The notes: a model not told the origin generated them from the letters alone. Shown: positions 17,851-26,684, counted from the first letter of the stretch. The stretch: DNA of 64,000 bases from Snuella lapsa (GCF_039539345.1 NZ_BAABCY010000076.1:62001-126000), one strand, 5' to 3'. Program-made: numbers and translations.

Positions 17851-19500
17851 TTAAACGCCTTTTGCCTTCAAATAACGTTCTAAATTGGCCTGATCTAAGG
17901 CATCACTATCCTTATATTTTATGCGTATAGCTTCTAACTTCTTATGCATAGTCTTGCGAACTTCCAGATAATCAGGATCATCATAGACATTATGCATTTC
18001 GGAAGGGTCTTTATCCAAATCGTATAATTCCCAGGTATCAATATCGTAATAAAAGTGAATTAGTTTATAACGGTCTGTTCTAACACCGTAATGTCTTTTT
18101 ACATGGTGCTCACCCGGAAACTCATAATACCCATAATAAATAGCATCACGCCAGTCGGAGGTCTCTCCTTTTACCAATTCTCTAAACGATTCTCCCTGAA
18201 TATCCGACGCAATATCTACACCTGCATAATCTAAAAAAGTAGGCGCAAAATCTAAGTTCTGTACCATTTCATTAATTACCGTACCCGGTTTGATCTCTCT
18301 TGGGTATTTCATTAACAACGGTGTTCTAAACGACTCTTCGTACATAAAACGTTTGTCAAACCAACCATGCTCTCCTAAATAAAAGCCTTGATCGGATGTA
18401 TAAACAACTATTGTATTTTCTTCTAACCCGTTAGCTTTCAAATAATCGAGTATCTCGCCTACACCATCATCAACCGACTGTATGGTACTTAAATAATCCT
18501 CCATATAGCGATTGTATTTCCATAAGGCCAAAGCTTCACCTTCTAGCTTTTGCGCTTTAAAATCGGAAATAATCGGATCATAATGGGCGTCCCAAGCCAA
18601 CTTCTGGATGGAATCCATTCGGTTATACTGACCTTGGAAAGCGTTTCGATATCTAGTCTTTATTTCACCTTCTTTGTCCAACATTTTTAAATCGTAAACC
18701 ACATCCATATGCTTATAAATTCCCATTTCATGTTTTGCAGCTGCTTCTCTACCTTTATAGTCATCAAAAAAATTAGCTGGCGGCGTAAAATCCTTATTCT
18801 TAAAAAGATCAAAGTATTTAGGTTCTGGCATCCAGGTTCTATGTGGTGCTTTTTGGTGATACAACAATAAAAAAGGTTTGTCTTTTTCTCGCTTGTTATT
18901 AAGCCAATCTAAAGCAATATCTGTTGTAACCGAGGTTACATAACCTTGGTATCTTTTTTTGACTCCATTTTCGATAAAATCTGGATTATAGTATTGGCCT
19001 TGTCCCGGTAAAACATTAGAATAATGGAATCCCTGCGGTAAACCATCTAAATGAATCTTTCCAACCATAGCTGTTTGGTATCCCGACTTTTGAAGCGACT
19101 TTGCAAAATTTTCTTGATCCCAATTAAATTCTTGAATGTTATCCACTTTTCCATTAATATGACTATGTTTTCCTGTTAGCATAACAGCTCTACTTGGTGC
19201 GCAAATGGAATTGGTAACGAACCCTTTATTAAAAATAGCTCCTTCTTTAGCTATTCTATCAATATTGGGTGTATTATTGAGTCCGTGTCCGTAGGCACTT
19301 ATTGCTTGATAAGCATGGTCATCGCTCATAATAAACACAATGTTTGGTTGTTTATATTTTTCTACGCTTTCTTGCCTGTCATCCTTATTTTTGCATCCCA
19401 TCAACATCATTCCTATCAGGCAAGCCAACGCTATTATACGCGAACCAGACTTTATTGTAACAATTATTTTTCTAAAACGTTTAAAAGGCATTTGTTTCAT
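17851..19500 (-). CDS. Type I sulfatase lipoprotein, possibly acting on N-acetylglucosamine 6-sulfate
   Basis: 549 residues with a lipoprotein signal peptide (LMGC, Cys36). Cys100 in CAPSR is the residue that an anaerobic or FGE-type maturase converts to formylglycine. Metal ligands are in SDDH (59-62) and SDQGFYLGEHG, and GKIHL replaces the commoner GKWHL. The fold and motifs are secure (sulfatase family S1). The amino-sugar specificity is inferred only from co-transcription with the GH20 gene. A second ATG three codons in could also start the protein; both leave a long charged region before the hydrophobic part of the signal. Confidence 0.88.
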   Translation of the reverse strand: MKQMPFKRFRKIIVTIKSGSRIIALACLIGMMLMGCKNKDDRQESVEKYKQPNIVFIMSDDHAYQAISAYGHGLNNTPNIDRIAKEGAIFNKGFVTNSICAPSRAVMLTGKHSHINGKVDNIQEFNWDQENFAKSLQKSGYQTAMVGKIHLDGLPQGFHYSNVLPGQGQYYNPDFIENGVKKRYQGYVTSVTTDIALDWLNNKREKDKPFLLLYHQKAPHRTWMPEPKYFDLFKNKDFTPPANFFDDYKGREAAAKHEMGIYKHMDVVYDLKMLDKEGEIKTRYRNAFQGQYNRMDSIQKLAWDAHYDPIISDFKAQKLEGEALALWKYNRYMEDYLSTIQSVDDGVGEILDYLKANGLEENTIVVYTSDQGFYLGEHGWFDKRFMYEESFRTPLLMKYPREIKPGTVINEMVQNLDFAPTFLDYAGVDIASDIQGESFRELVKGETSDWRDAIYYGYYEFPGEHHVKRHYGVRTDRYKLIHFYYDIDTWELYDLDKDPSEMHNVYDDPDYLEVRKTMHKKLEAIRIKYKDSDALDQANLERYLKAKGV

Positions 19501-19956
19501 AGATATAACTTAGTTATTTATGTTTAATAGTAACCCTGCAATATATCCAATAATTTAATAACAACTATGTATTATTTTTGCCTAAACTTGAATATTTTCA
19601 CTTTTTTTAAATGATAAAACGCAATCTTTGAATAAAGAATTTCTTGAAACGAACTATCCCTGGTCAGAGCCATAGGGGTATACTTAGAATGAGCCTGTAT
19701 CGAGCTTGTCGAGATGCTCTGTACAGGTTTCGCTCGTTTCATTTTGACCTCACAAGGCCAATCCCGTTAAAACGGGAATAACAATTTCAACGGAAAGCAC
19801 GACCCTGAGCGTCGAGGAATTCTTTTTAATTAAAATCTGCTATTCGTGAGCCAATCACTGCTATTAGTCTAAAAACAATAAAGAAGCAAGCATTAAATTT
19901 TTAAATTGCAGTAGATAATACTTTTAATTAGTTTTTAAAACACTAAACCTATTAAA
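19501..19956. other. Divergent intergenic region between two sulfatase genes
   Basis: 456 bases without a credible gene. The middle is filled by a degenerate repeat element (19634-19825) that is richer in GC than its surroundings. The flanks are AT-rich and must carry the divergent promoters. No perfect TAnnTTTG box is seen; TACTTTTA at about 19919 is one base off for the plus-strand gene. Confidence 0.6.
19634..19825. repeat. Degenerate MITE-like or REP-like intergenic element
   Basis: 192 bases bounded by imperfect inverted ends (AAAGAATTTCTTGAAAC at 19634 and its partner at 19809-19825, 13 of 17 matching). Inside are a dyad at 19694-19727 (CCTGTA/TACAGG with GAGC/GCTC) and a perfect one at 19762-19777 (TCCCGTT, AA, AACGGGA). 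The phrases TCGAGCTTGTCGAG and CCTGAGCGTCGAGG resemble intergenic repeats common in flavobacteria, from memory of such genomes. There is no coding frame. Confidence 0.55.
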
Positions 19957-21804
19957 ATGAATAGTTTTTCCAATACGCTAAAAAACATTTTTAATATTCT
20001 TGTTTTCTTATTAAGCTTTCAGTTTTATTCGCAAACCAATACAAGACCCAATGTAATTGTAATCTACACAGATGACCAAGGTTCTGTTGATTTGGGAAGT
20101 TATGGTTCCGAAGATATTTACACACCTAACCTCGACAGATTAGCCAAAATGGGGACACGTTTTACCCAAGCTTATGTAGCCGCTCCTGTATGTGCACCTT
20201 CCAGAGCTGCTTTATTAACCGGTAAATATCCCCAAAATGCTGGAGTAACAGGAAATACATCGGCAACACCCGGGTCTCATGGTCTGCCAGAAGCACAGTA
20301 TACATTGGCTGAATTATTTAAGGACAACGGTTATAAGACAGGGCATATAGGAAAATGGCATTTGGGTATGAGCGAAGCGTCTGGCCCCAATGCTCAGGGC
20401 TTTGATTATTCGTTTGGACACCTTCGTGGTTGTATTGATAACTATTCACATTATTTTTACTGGGAAGGCCCTAACATACACGATCTTTACGAAAACGGCA
20501 AGGAAGTGTTTTATGATGGTCAATACTTTCCTGATTTAGCATCAAATAGAGCTTTGGATTTTGTTGAAAAGAACAAAAATGAACCGTTCTTTATGTATTA
20601 TGCCATTAATATGCCACATTACCCTTACCAACCAACACAAAAATGGCGTGACTACTATAAAGACGTAGAAAAACCAAGAGGTGATTACGGAGCATTTATT
20701 TCAACCATCGATGAGCGTATTGGCTTCTTAATAGATAAATTAAAATCACTAAAACTTTTAGAGAATACTATTATTGTGTACCAATCAGACAATGGGTATT
20801 CTACCGAGATAAGAGCTTTTGGTGGTGGTGGCGATTCTGGTCCTTACAGAGGGGCTAAAAGTAGTCTATTTGAAGGTGGCATACGACTTCCAACCATCAT
20901 CAGTTGGAAAGACCACCTTCCTGAGAATATAGTAAATGATCAATTTCTTGTAAATATTGACTGGATGCCAACTTTAGCTAAGTTATGTAACTTGAAGAAA
21001 CTGGCACCTAATTTAGACGGTATCGATATGTCTAAAATGCTTCAAAACCCAAACACATCATCTCCCAGAACCAATGCTTTCTGGAAATATGGAAACCAGT
21101 GGGTTGTTAGAAAAGGAAATTGGAAACTTATTGGTTATCCAAAAGACACCTCTCACAAAGGAGAACTAAACATGGAAAGCGATGCTTTATTTTTGTCTAA
21201 TTTAGGCAATGATGTCTCCGAGATGGTAAATTTAGCCGAAAAGCACCCCGATGTAGTAAAAGAACTAATTGATCTATACCTTTCCTGGGAACACGGAGCC
21301 AAAAATGACATTCCCAAAAAAATGCAAAAAGTTATACATTTAGGTAGCGAAGCCAACATAAATGCCACAACGCCCCTGCATAACAAATACAAAAACCTTG
21401 ATGTATTGCTTGATGGCAAACGGGGCTATAACGATTATGCTTCTGGACAATGGATAGGGCAAGAAGGTAAAAATTTAGAATTTATTATTGATTTAAAGGC
21501 TATAAAGAAGCTTTCCCGAATTAGTGTTGGTTATATGCATGAACCTGGAAATTGGATATTTAGCCCTAAGTCTGTTGAATTACATTTTTCTGATGATGGC
21601 AAAACATTTGGACAGCCACAAAAAGGCCTTCTCCCTTCCAATAGCTCTAACAAAAACAAGTTTGTTGATTTATTTACAATGTCTATCGATAAAAAAAGTA
21701 GATTTTTAAAAATTAAAATACAAGGTATTGGCTCCTGTCCCAAAGGGCATCCTGGTGATGGATTTCCTGCTTGGTTTTTTATAGATGAAATTATTATAGA
21801 ATAA
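19957..21804 (+). CDS. Type I sulfatase with C-terminal discoidin-like domain, secreted
   Basis: 615 residues with an ordinary signal peptide (about residues 1-27, no lipobox). The formylglycine site is Cys79 in CAPSR, metal ligands are at TDDQG (38-42), and GKWHLGMS and QSDNGY are the other active-site stretches. Residues about 490-615 look like an F5/8 (discoidin) domain, similar in role to the C-terminal domain of the nearby GH20 enzyme, so both may bind the same glycan. It is a family S1 hydrolase of sulfate esters with unknown substrate. It is divergent from the other sulfatase gene across the repeat element. Confidence 0.88.
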   Translation: MNSFSNTLKNIFNILVFLLSFQFYSQTNTRPNVIVIYTDDQGSVDLGSYGSEDIYTPNLDRLAKMGTRFTQAYVAAPVCAPSRAALLTGKYPQNAGVTGNTSATPGSHGLPEAQYTLAELFKDNGYKTGHIGKWHLGMSEASGPNAQGFDYSFGHLRGCIDNYSHYFYWEGPNIHDLYENGKEVFYDGQYFPDLASNRALDFVEKNKNEPFFMYYAINMPHYPYQPTQKWRDYYKDVEKPRGDYGAFISTIDERIGFLIDKLKSLKLLENTIIVYQSDNGYSTEIRAFGGGGDSGPYRGAKSSLFEGGIRLPTIISWKDHLPENIVNDQFLVNIDWMPTLAKLCNLKKLAPNLDGIDMSKMLQNPNTSSPRTNAFWKYGNQWVVRKGNWKLIGYPKDTSHKGELNMESDALFLSNLGNDVSEMVNLAEKHPDVVKELIDLYLSWEHGAKNDIPKKMQKVIHLGSEANINATTPLHNKYKNLDVLLDGKRGYNDYASGQWIGQEGKNLEFIIDLKAIKKLSRISVGYMHEPGNWIFSPKSVELHFSDDGKTFGQPQKGLLPSNSSNKNKFVDLFTMSIDKKSRFLKIKIQGIGSCPKGHPGDGFPAWFFIDEIIIE

Positions 21805-21821
21805 TTCTGTTTATCAAAACA

Positions 21822-21845
21822 AAAGAATTTCTTGAAACAAACTAT
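21822..21845. repeat. Second copy of the end of the intergenic element
   Basis: 24 bases that match 19634-19657 at 23 positions (AAAGAATTTCTTGAAAC then RAACTAT). It lies 18 bases after the sulfatase stop, so the plus-strand sulfatase gene is flanked by the two direct copies. Confidence 0.6.
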
Positions 21846-22034
21846 TTCATAGGGAAGAGTATCGAGAATTTTTTTTGACTACAAACTTTTCATTTAATTG
21901 ATAATTAAGCAATTAAGGAATGATTTTTGATACTAAATACGAAATAAGTTATTAGACTTAAATATTTTTAGTTTATTGAAATTTCAATAGCTTATATACG
22001 TCTAATGATAAAAGTACTTCTAAAATTAAAACGT

Positions 22035-22469
22035 ATGAAAACTTTAGTTTATTTAGTATTAACTGTAGGCATTCTTATAGGTTGCAATAGCTCCAAGACT
22101 ATGGCAACTAAAGACCATGTCGCAAAACAAGAGGCCGTCAATGATACGGTACGCATTGCAAACGATGAGATTGAATACGAGATTATTATTATAGAACCAG
22201 GGTTTAATTTCTGGTTGGCTAGTAGAGCAAGACCTGAAGGTTACTACTCCCAACAGTTTATGGAAAATAGAAACATGTTTTACGTAAACGAATGGAACAG
22301 AAGGGTTTTAAGTCCAAATCGCTTTAACCCTAATCTATATGAAATGCAAATAGACTATCAACCCCATATTGATTATGGATACGACGTTAACTATAAACTA
22401 TACAATTATTTTATATACTTTCAATTAACCTATAATCAACGATTAGCTGGTTTTATTCCTAGGATTTAA
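22035..22469 (+). CDS. DUF6146 family lipoprotein
   Basis: 144 residues with a lipoprotein signal (LIGC lipobox, Cys17). The body has YEIIIIEPGFNFWLASRA and many aromatic residues near the end, which I recognise as the DUF6146 pattern of flavobacteria. Function is unknown; it should be anchored in the envelope. The ATG at 22035 gives a compact signal peptide, while the ATG at 22005 would add ten basic residues. The next gene has its own promoter box. Confidence 0.75.
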   Translation: MKTLVYLVLTVGILIGCNSSKTMATKDHVAKQEAVNDTVRIANDEIEYEIIIIEPGFNFWLASRARPEGYYSQQFMENRNMFYVNEWNRRVLSPNRFNPNLYEMQIDYQPHIDYGYDVNYKLYNYFIYFQLTYNQRLAGFIPRI

Positions 22470-22481
22470 ATCTCTTTTGGC

Positions 22482-22489
22482 TATTTTTG
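22482..22489 (+). promoter_or_regulatory. -7 box (TAnnTTTG) for the DUF6787 gene
   Basis: TATTTTTG followed by C, 17 bases before the GTG start at 22507. Confidence 0.6.
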
Positions 22490-22506
22490 CATTTTAAATT
22501 ATTTCT

Positions 22507-23001
22507 GTGAGAAGATTAAAAGAACGTTGGGAGATACATAAAAACTGGCAATTGCTCTTCCCTGTTATTGGGCTTATAGCATTGATTTATTCGGCATATA
22601 AATTATCTAGTGTATTTATTGCCCCTGTTTATAGTAGTTACATTTACATTTTAACAGTAATTTTATTTTTTGCGCTACTAAAACTGGTGCTTACCATCTT
22701 CAACAAACTAGAAAAGAAATGGCAAGTAACGTATCGTTGGGAACTTATAACTATTTTTCTAGTCTTTGCCTTTACTGGCTCTTCTTCTGTTTTTGTAAGC
22801 CGTCCCATTATAAAATTGGCTGGAATAACAAAAGACAACTTACCTCTAGCTATTTATTGGGGTCTATATATAGTAATTGGATTTGTTTTTTACCAAATTA
22901 CTTTGGTATTAATGGGATGGTTATTTGGTCAATTTAAGTTCTTTTGGGACTTTGAGAAAAAGATGCTCCGTCGTTTAGGCTTTAAGCGTTTTATTGATTA
23001 A
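22507..23001 (+). CDS. DUF6787 family membrane protein
   Basis: 164 residues, beginning RRLKERWEIHKNWQLLFP as in the DUF6787 family, with four predicted membrane helices and a basic C-terminal tail. No function is known. The start is GTG, placed correctly behind a -7 box. Its stop codon overlaps the ATG of the next gene by one base (TAATG), so translation of the two is probably coupled. The following two genes look metal-related, which may extend to this one by association only. Confidence 0.75.
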   Translation: MRRLKERWEIHKNWQLLFPVIGLIALIYSAYKLSSVFIAPVYSSYIYILTVILFFALLKLVLTIFNKLEKKWQVTYRWELITIFLVFAFTGSSSVFVSRPIIKLAGITKDNLPLAIYWGLYIVIGFVFYQITLVLMGWLFGQFKFFWDFEKKMLRRLGFKRFID

Positions 23002-23339
23002 TGAAAGAATTAAGAACACATATAGTTTTTAAATCTTTTACCTTCTTATTGGCAGTAACTCTGTTGCTTCCAGCTACCATAAAGTTTGCTCATATTTTTT
23101 CGCACCACAAGCACGAAGTCTGCTTAGGTGAATCTACAACACACCTGCACAAGGTAGATGTAGATTGTGCTTTTTATAAGTTTAAATTAAGCAACAGCTA
23201 TACTTTTTCGTTATATAGCATTGAGTTGTTTTCGGTTGAAGAGCCTACTTTAAAAATAGAATCACATTATACTTTTTTAAGTGAATACCAATCAAGGCAC
23301 ACCGCTCTTCGAGGTCCTCCTACAACATTAATTTTATAG
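23001..23339 (+). CDS. Small His/Cys-rich exported or membrane protein
   Basis: 112 residues with no family I can name. A hydrophobic segment (about 12-32) acts as signal peptide or anchor. It is followed by HIFSHHKHEVCLGE and THLHKVDVDC, that is, clustered His with two Cys, which suggests metal binding outside the cytoplasm. Its start overlaps the stop of the DUF6787 gene and it precedes a TonB receptor gene with a His-rich loop. A role in zinc or copper handling is an inference from these residues and context. Confidence 0.65.
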   Translation: MKELRTHIVFKSFTFLLAVTLLLPATIKFAHIFSHHKHEVCLGESTTHLHKVDVDCAFYKFKLSNSYTFSLYSIELFSVEEPTLKIESHYTFLSEYQSRHTALRGPPTTLIL

Positions 23340-23393
23340 TGCACCCGCTGAAGAAATAAGAAATCATTCAGCCCTTAAAATCAATTATAAACA

Positions 23394-23437
23394 GAAATTA
23401 TAGGTTTTCAATATATGAATGAAATACCTATAATTTC
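23394..23437. promoter_or_regulatory. Inverted repeat upstream of the TonB receptor gene
   Basis: GAAATTATAGG (23394-23404) and its exact complement (23427-23437) flank a 22-base spacer that itself has a TTTCA/TGAAA inner stem. A near -7 box (TACTTTTT, 23441) follows. It may be an operator for a metal regulator or an RNA hairpin. Confidence 0.5.
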
Positions 23438-23462
23438 CAGTACTTTTTATATAAACAGAAAT

Positions 23463-25697
23463 ATGAAATTAATAATAAATATGCTGCTATGCCTAAGCAT
23501 AGCTAGTGTACAAGCCCAAAATATACTAGAAGGAAGCGTGGTCGAGACGACTTCCCAAAAAGGTCTAGCTTTTGTAAATGTTTACCTCCCTGATTTAGAA
23601 AAAGGGACTTATACAGACGAAGACGGTTCTTTCAACATAAGTGGTCTGCCCTCAGGCAACTACACCTTGATTGTTTCTGCCTTAGGATACGAAACCTTTT
23701 CTTTAAGAACGACAATACCTTCAAATGCCCCCCTTACCATATCATTAACACCTTCTGCCATAGAAATTGAAAGTGTTATTATTTCTACACCATTTCACAA
23801 ACTACAAAGTGAAAATGTTATGAAAGTGGAACAGGCAAACGTAAGTGATCTAAAATCTAATGGCGCTATAACCCTTGCAGATGGTATCAGCAATATTGCT
23901 GGGGTAGAAAGCATTTCTACTGGCTTAAGTATTGGAAAACCTGTAATTAGGGGACTTAGTTCTAATAGAGTTTTAGTATACACGCAAGGTGTTCGATTGG
24001 AAAACCAACAATTTGGAGATGAACACGGATTAGGAGTTAACGATGCGGGCATAGAAAGTGTAGAAGTTATAAAAGGGCCTGCTTCACTACTCTACGGTAG
24101 TGATGCACTTGGAGGAGTTTTATACTTAAACCCCGAGCGTTTTGCTCAACAAAACACCAATTCGGGCGATATTAATGCCAATTATATTAGTAATACAAAT
24201 GGTTACTCTACGAGTGCAGGTTATAAGCAATCCAACGATCATTTTAAATTTCTATTTAGAGGAAGTCTTGCTGAGCATTCCGATTACAAAACCAAATCAT
24301 ACCGTGTTACCAATACCCGATTTAGAGAGCAAGACTTTAAGGCTGGATTAGGCTACCAGTCTAAAGGGTTTAAAACAGAATTTCGATATAATGTCAATAA
24401 TTTAAAACCAGGTATCCCAGAAGGCATAGGTGAGCAATCCACCAACAAGTCACCACTATTACCCTTCCAAGAGGTAACAAATCATGTATTTAGTTCTAAA
24501 ACTAAACTCTTTTTTAATACTTCAAGCTTAAATATTAACTTAGGCTATATATATAATGATCGTAAAGAGTTTGAAGAGCACCATCACGACGAACACGAAG
24601 AAGACCATGAGGAAGAAGATCATGAGGAAGAACTCCATGATGACGATATTCTGGAAGCTGCTTTACACATGAAACTAAAAACCATAAATTATGATGTTAA
24701 ATACAACTTGCCAAAACTAGGAAAGTTTGAAACCATAATAGGCATCCAGGGTATGAACCAGGTAAATACAAATTATGGAGAAGAAACCCTAATTCCCAAT
24801 GCGATAACTAATGATATTGGGATTTTAGGAACATCCCATATTCATTTTAAAAATGCAGATATTCAATTAGGTGCTCGTTTCGACCATAGGAATATAGAAA
24901 TCAATAACACACTGAATAGAAACTATAATAGTTTTAACGGTGCCATAGGATTTAAAACAAATATTACCCAAAATATTACTAGTAGAATTAATCTAGCCAG
25001 TGGTTTTAGGGCTCCAAATTTGTCTGAATTAGCTTCTGACGGCACACATGAAGGTGCCAACCGCTATGAAATTGGAAATAGCAATTTAAAAAATGAGCAA
25101 AACTTTCAAACGGATGTTTCATTAGAATACAAAAGTCAACATCTAGAATTTTTTGTTAACGGATTTTACAATACAGTAAATAATTATATATTCCTTGCTC
25201 CCAACGGAACAGAAATAGACAATACTCCTGTTTTTACGTACTCCCAAGAAGATGCTAAACTTTACGGTGGGGAATTTGGATTTCATTTACATCCTCACCC
25301 TCTAGATTGGTTACACTTTGAAACAAGTTTTGAAACGGTTACCGGAAAACAAACCAATGGTTTATATCTACCTTTAATTCCAGCCAATAGCTTAAATAAT
25401 ATGGTTAAAGTAGAACTAAATAACAAGTGGTTACACAAAGGCTACGTCTTTGTTAAGCTTAAATCTGTATTTGAACAGAATAAGGTCGGTGATTTTGAGG
25501 ATAACACCCCTGGTTATAACTTACTAAATGCTGGTTTAGGAGGATCCTTTATGTGTTTAAAACGTGAATTAACTGTAATGTTAACAGGTAACAACCTTGC
25601 CAACAAAACATACATAAGTCATTTATCTCGCTTAAAAACTGATGGTATCTTTAATATGGGAAGAAACATCAATATAGGTATAACCTACAAACTGTAA
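23463..25697 (+). CDS. TonB-dependent receptor with His/Asp/Glu-rich loop, candidate metal transporter
   Basis: 744 residues. A signal peptide (1-19, ending VQAQ) is followed by a carboxypeptidase-regulatory-like domain (about 20-100), a plug (about 115-230 with IRGLSSNRVLVYTQGVR and VEVIKGPASLLYGSDALGG), and an outer-membrane barrel. Residues 371-395 form a loop made almost only of His, Glu and Asp, as seen in ZnuD-like zinc receptors. It imports a ligand across the outer membrane using TonB energy; zinc or another divalent metal is the best guess. There is no SusD gene, which argues against a glycan SusC. The ATG at 23463 is chosen for its signal peptide over 23415. Confidence 0.9.
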   Translation: MKLIINMLLCLSIASVQAQNILEGSVVETTSQKGLAFVNVYLPDLEKGTYTDEDGSFNISGLPSGNYTLIVSALGYETFSLRTTIPSNAPLTISLTPSAIEIESVIISTPFHKLQSENVMKVEQANVSDLKSNGAITLADGISNIAGVESISTGLSIGKPVIRGLSSNRVLVYTQGVRLENQQFGDEHGLGVNDAGIESVEVIKGPASLLYGSDALGGVLYLNPERFAQQNTNSGDINANYISNTNGYSTSAGYKQSNDHFKFLFRGSLAEHSDYKTKSYRVTNTRFREQDFKAGLGYQSKGFKTEFRYNVNNLKPGIPEGIGEQSTNKSPLLPFQEVTNHVFSSKTKLFFNTSSLNINLGYIYNDRKEFEEHHHDEHEEDHEEEDHEEELHDDDILEAALHMKLKTINYDVKYNLPKLGKFETIIGIQGMNQVNTNYGEETLIPNAITNDIGILGTSHIHFKNADIQLGARFDHRNIEINNTLNRNYNSFNGAIGFKTNITQNITSRINLASGFRAPNLSELASDGTHEGANRYEIGNSNLKNEQNFQTDVSLEYKSQHLEFFVNGFYNTVNNYIFLAPNGTEIDNTPVFTYSQEDAKLYGGEFGFHLHPHPLDWLHFETSFETVTGKQTNGLYLPLIPANSLNNMVKVELNNKWLHKGYVFVKLKSVFEQNKVGDFEDNTPGYNLLNAGLGGSFMCLKRELTVMLTGNNLANKTYISHLSRLKTDGIFNMGRNINIGITYKL

Positions 25698-25722
25698 AAG
25701 CAACGTAAAGAGAAGATTGTTT

Positions 25723-25757
25723 GGTTGCGTATGGAGTCATCATACGCAACCTTTTTA
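25723..25757 (+). terminator. Intrinsic terminator after the TonB receptor gene
   Basis: Eleven perfect base pairs (GGTTGCGTATG with CATACGCAACC) around GAGTCAT, then T5. No T-tract exists on the other strand, so it serves the plus strand. Confidence 0.92.
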
Positions 25758-25774
25758 TTTACAAATGGCTCTCG

Positions 25775-26053
25775 TTAGCTATTTTCTGCTATGGATTTAG
25801 CATTAAAGACATAAACATACAACCACATTAACGTAAAGGTTGGCACAACATCTACACCTGGCATTAGCTCTTCTACAAAAGAAACAACTGCTGCTATTTT
25901 CCCTGCTCTGCCCTTATAGAGCTTAGTCATTAGCCAAGCCGATACCGGAGCCCAAACTACATCTGAAAATTCTCCAACTCCTGGAATTAAAAAGGATACA
26001 TATCCTATTGCATCCAAAAAAAGACAAAGCACTAACTTTTTATACTTGTTCAT
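25775..26053 (-). CDS. Small conserved-looking membrane protein
   Basis: 92 residues with two or three hydrophobic stretches (LCLFLDAIGYVSFLIPGVGE and TFTLMWLYVYVF) and a basic KLYKGRAGK turn. I do not recognise a named family. The frame uses ATG, has sensible codon usage and starts 43 bases after the folE stop, so it may be co-transcribed with folE. No function can be proposed. Confidence 0.6.
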   Translation of the reverse strand: MNKYKKLVLCLFLDAIGYVSFLIPGVGEFSDVVWAPVSAWLMTKLYKGRAGKIAAVVSFVEELMPGVDVVPTFTLMWLYVYVFNAKSIAENS

Positions 26054-26096
26054 AGAATAGCCAATTGTAAAATCATTATGAATACTATAGGACTAT

Positions 26097-26684
26097 TTAC
26101 TTTCCTATCAACTTTAGAAACTCGTTTCTTGTTTCAATTTTTTCAAATTGTCCTCTAAATCCCGAGGTGGTCGTTACCGAATTTTGCTTTTGTACACCAC
26201 GCATCATCATGCACATGTGGTAAGCTTCAATTACAACAGCAACACCTTGAGGCTTTAAGGTATCGTTTATACAGTCTAACACACCTTCTGTAAGACGTTC
26301 CTGAACTTGCAATCGCCTTGCAAAAATATCGACCACCCTAGGCAGTTTGCTTAACCCAACTATATTTCCATTAGGTATATATGCAATATGTGCTTTACCA
26401 AAGAACGGGAGCATATGGTGCTCACAAAGCGAGTACAGCTCTATATCCTTAACAATTACCATTTCATTATAAGACTCTTTAAACATAGCGCTTTTAAGTA
26501 CCTCAACGGGGTCTTGATGATATCCTTGGGTTAAAAACAACATAGCCTTTGCTGCCCGCTCAGGTGTTTTTAATAATCCATCCCGAGTCGTATCTTCTCC
26601 CAATTCTTCAATAATACTCTTATAGCGGTTTTTAACATCGTCCGTAACCTGAATATTGTATTCTTCTAACTTTTTATATGGCAT
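26097..26684 (-). CDS. folE: GTP cyclohydrolase I
   Basis: 195 residues of the T-fold family. The zinc site is Cys87 and His90 in LCEHHMLPF with a second Cys in YHMCMMMRGV near 158. GKAHIAYIPNG and GLSKLPRVVDIFARRLQVQERLT are the family hallmarks. It opens and rearranges GTP to dihydroneopterin triphosphate, the first step of folate and pterin synthesis. Length and motifs are ordinary. A small membrane protein gene follows. Confidence 0.97.
   Translation of the reverse strand: MPYKKLEEYNIQVTDDVKNRYKSIIEELGEDTTRDGLLKTPERAAKAMLFLTQGYHQDPVEVLKSAMFKESYNEMVIVKDIELYSLCEHHMLPFFGKAHIAYIPNGNIVGLSKLPRVVDIFARRLQVQERLTEGVLDCINDTLKPQGVAVVIEAYHMCMMMRGVQKQNSVTTTSGFRGQFEKIETRNEFLKLIGK

Noticed and set aside
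24573..24647. Low-complexity His/Glu/Asp stretch as a possible tandem DNA repeat causing frameshift
   Set aside because: The codons are not an exact short repeat and the frame is intact on both sides; it reads as a normal receptor loop.
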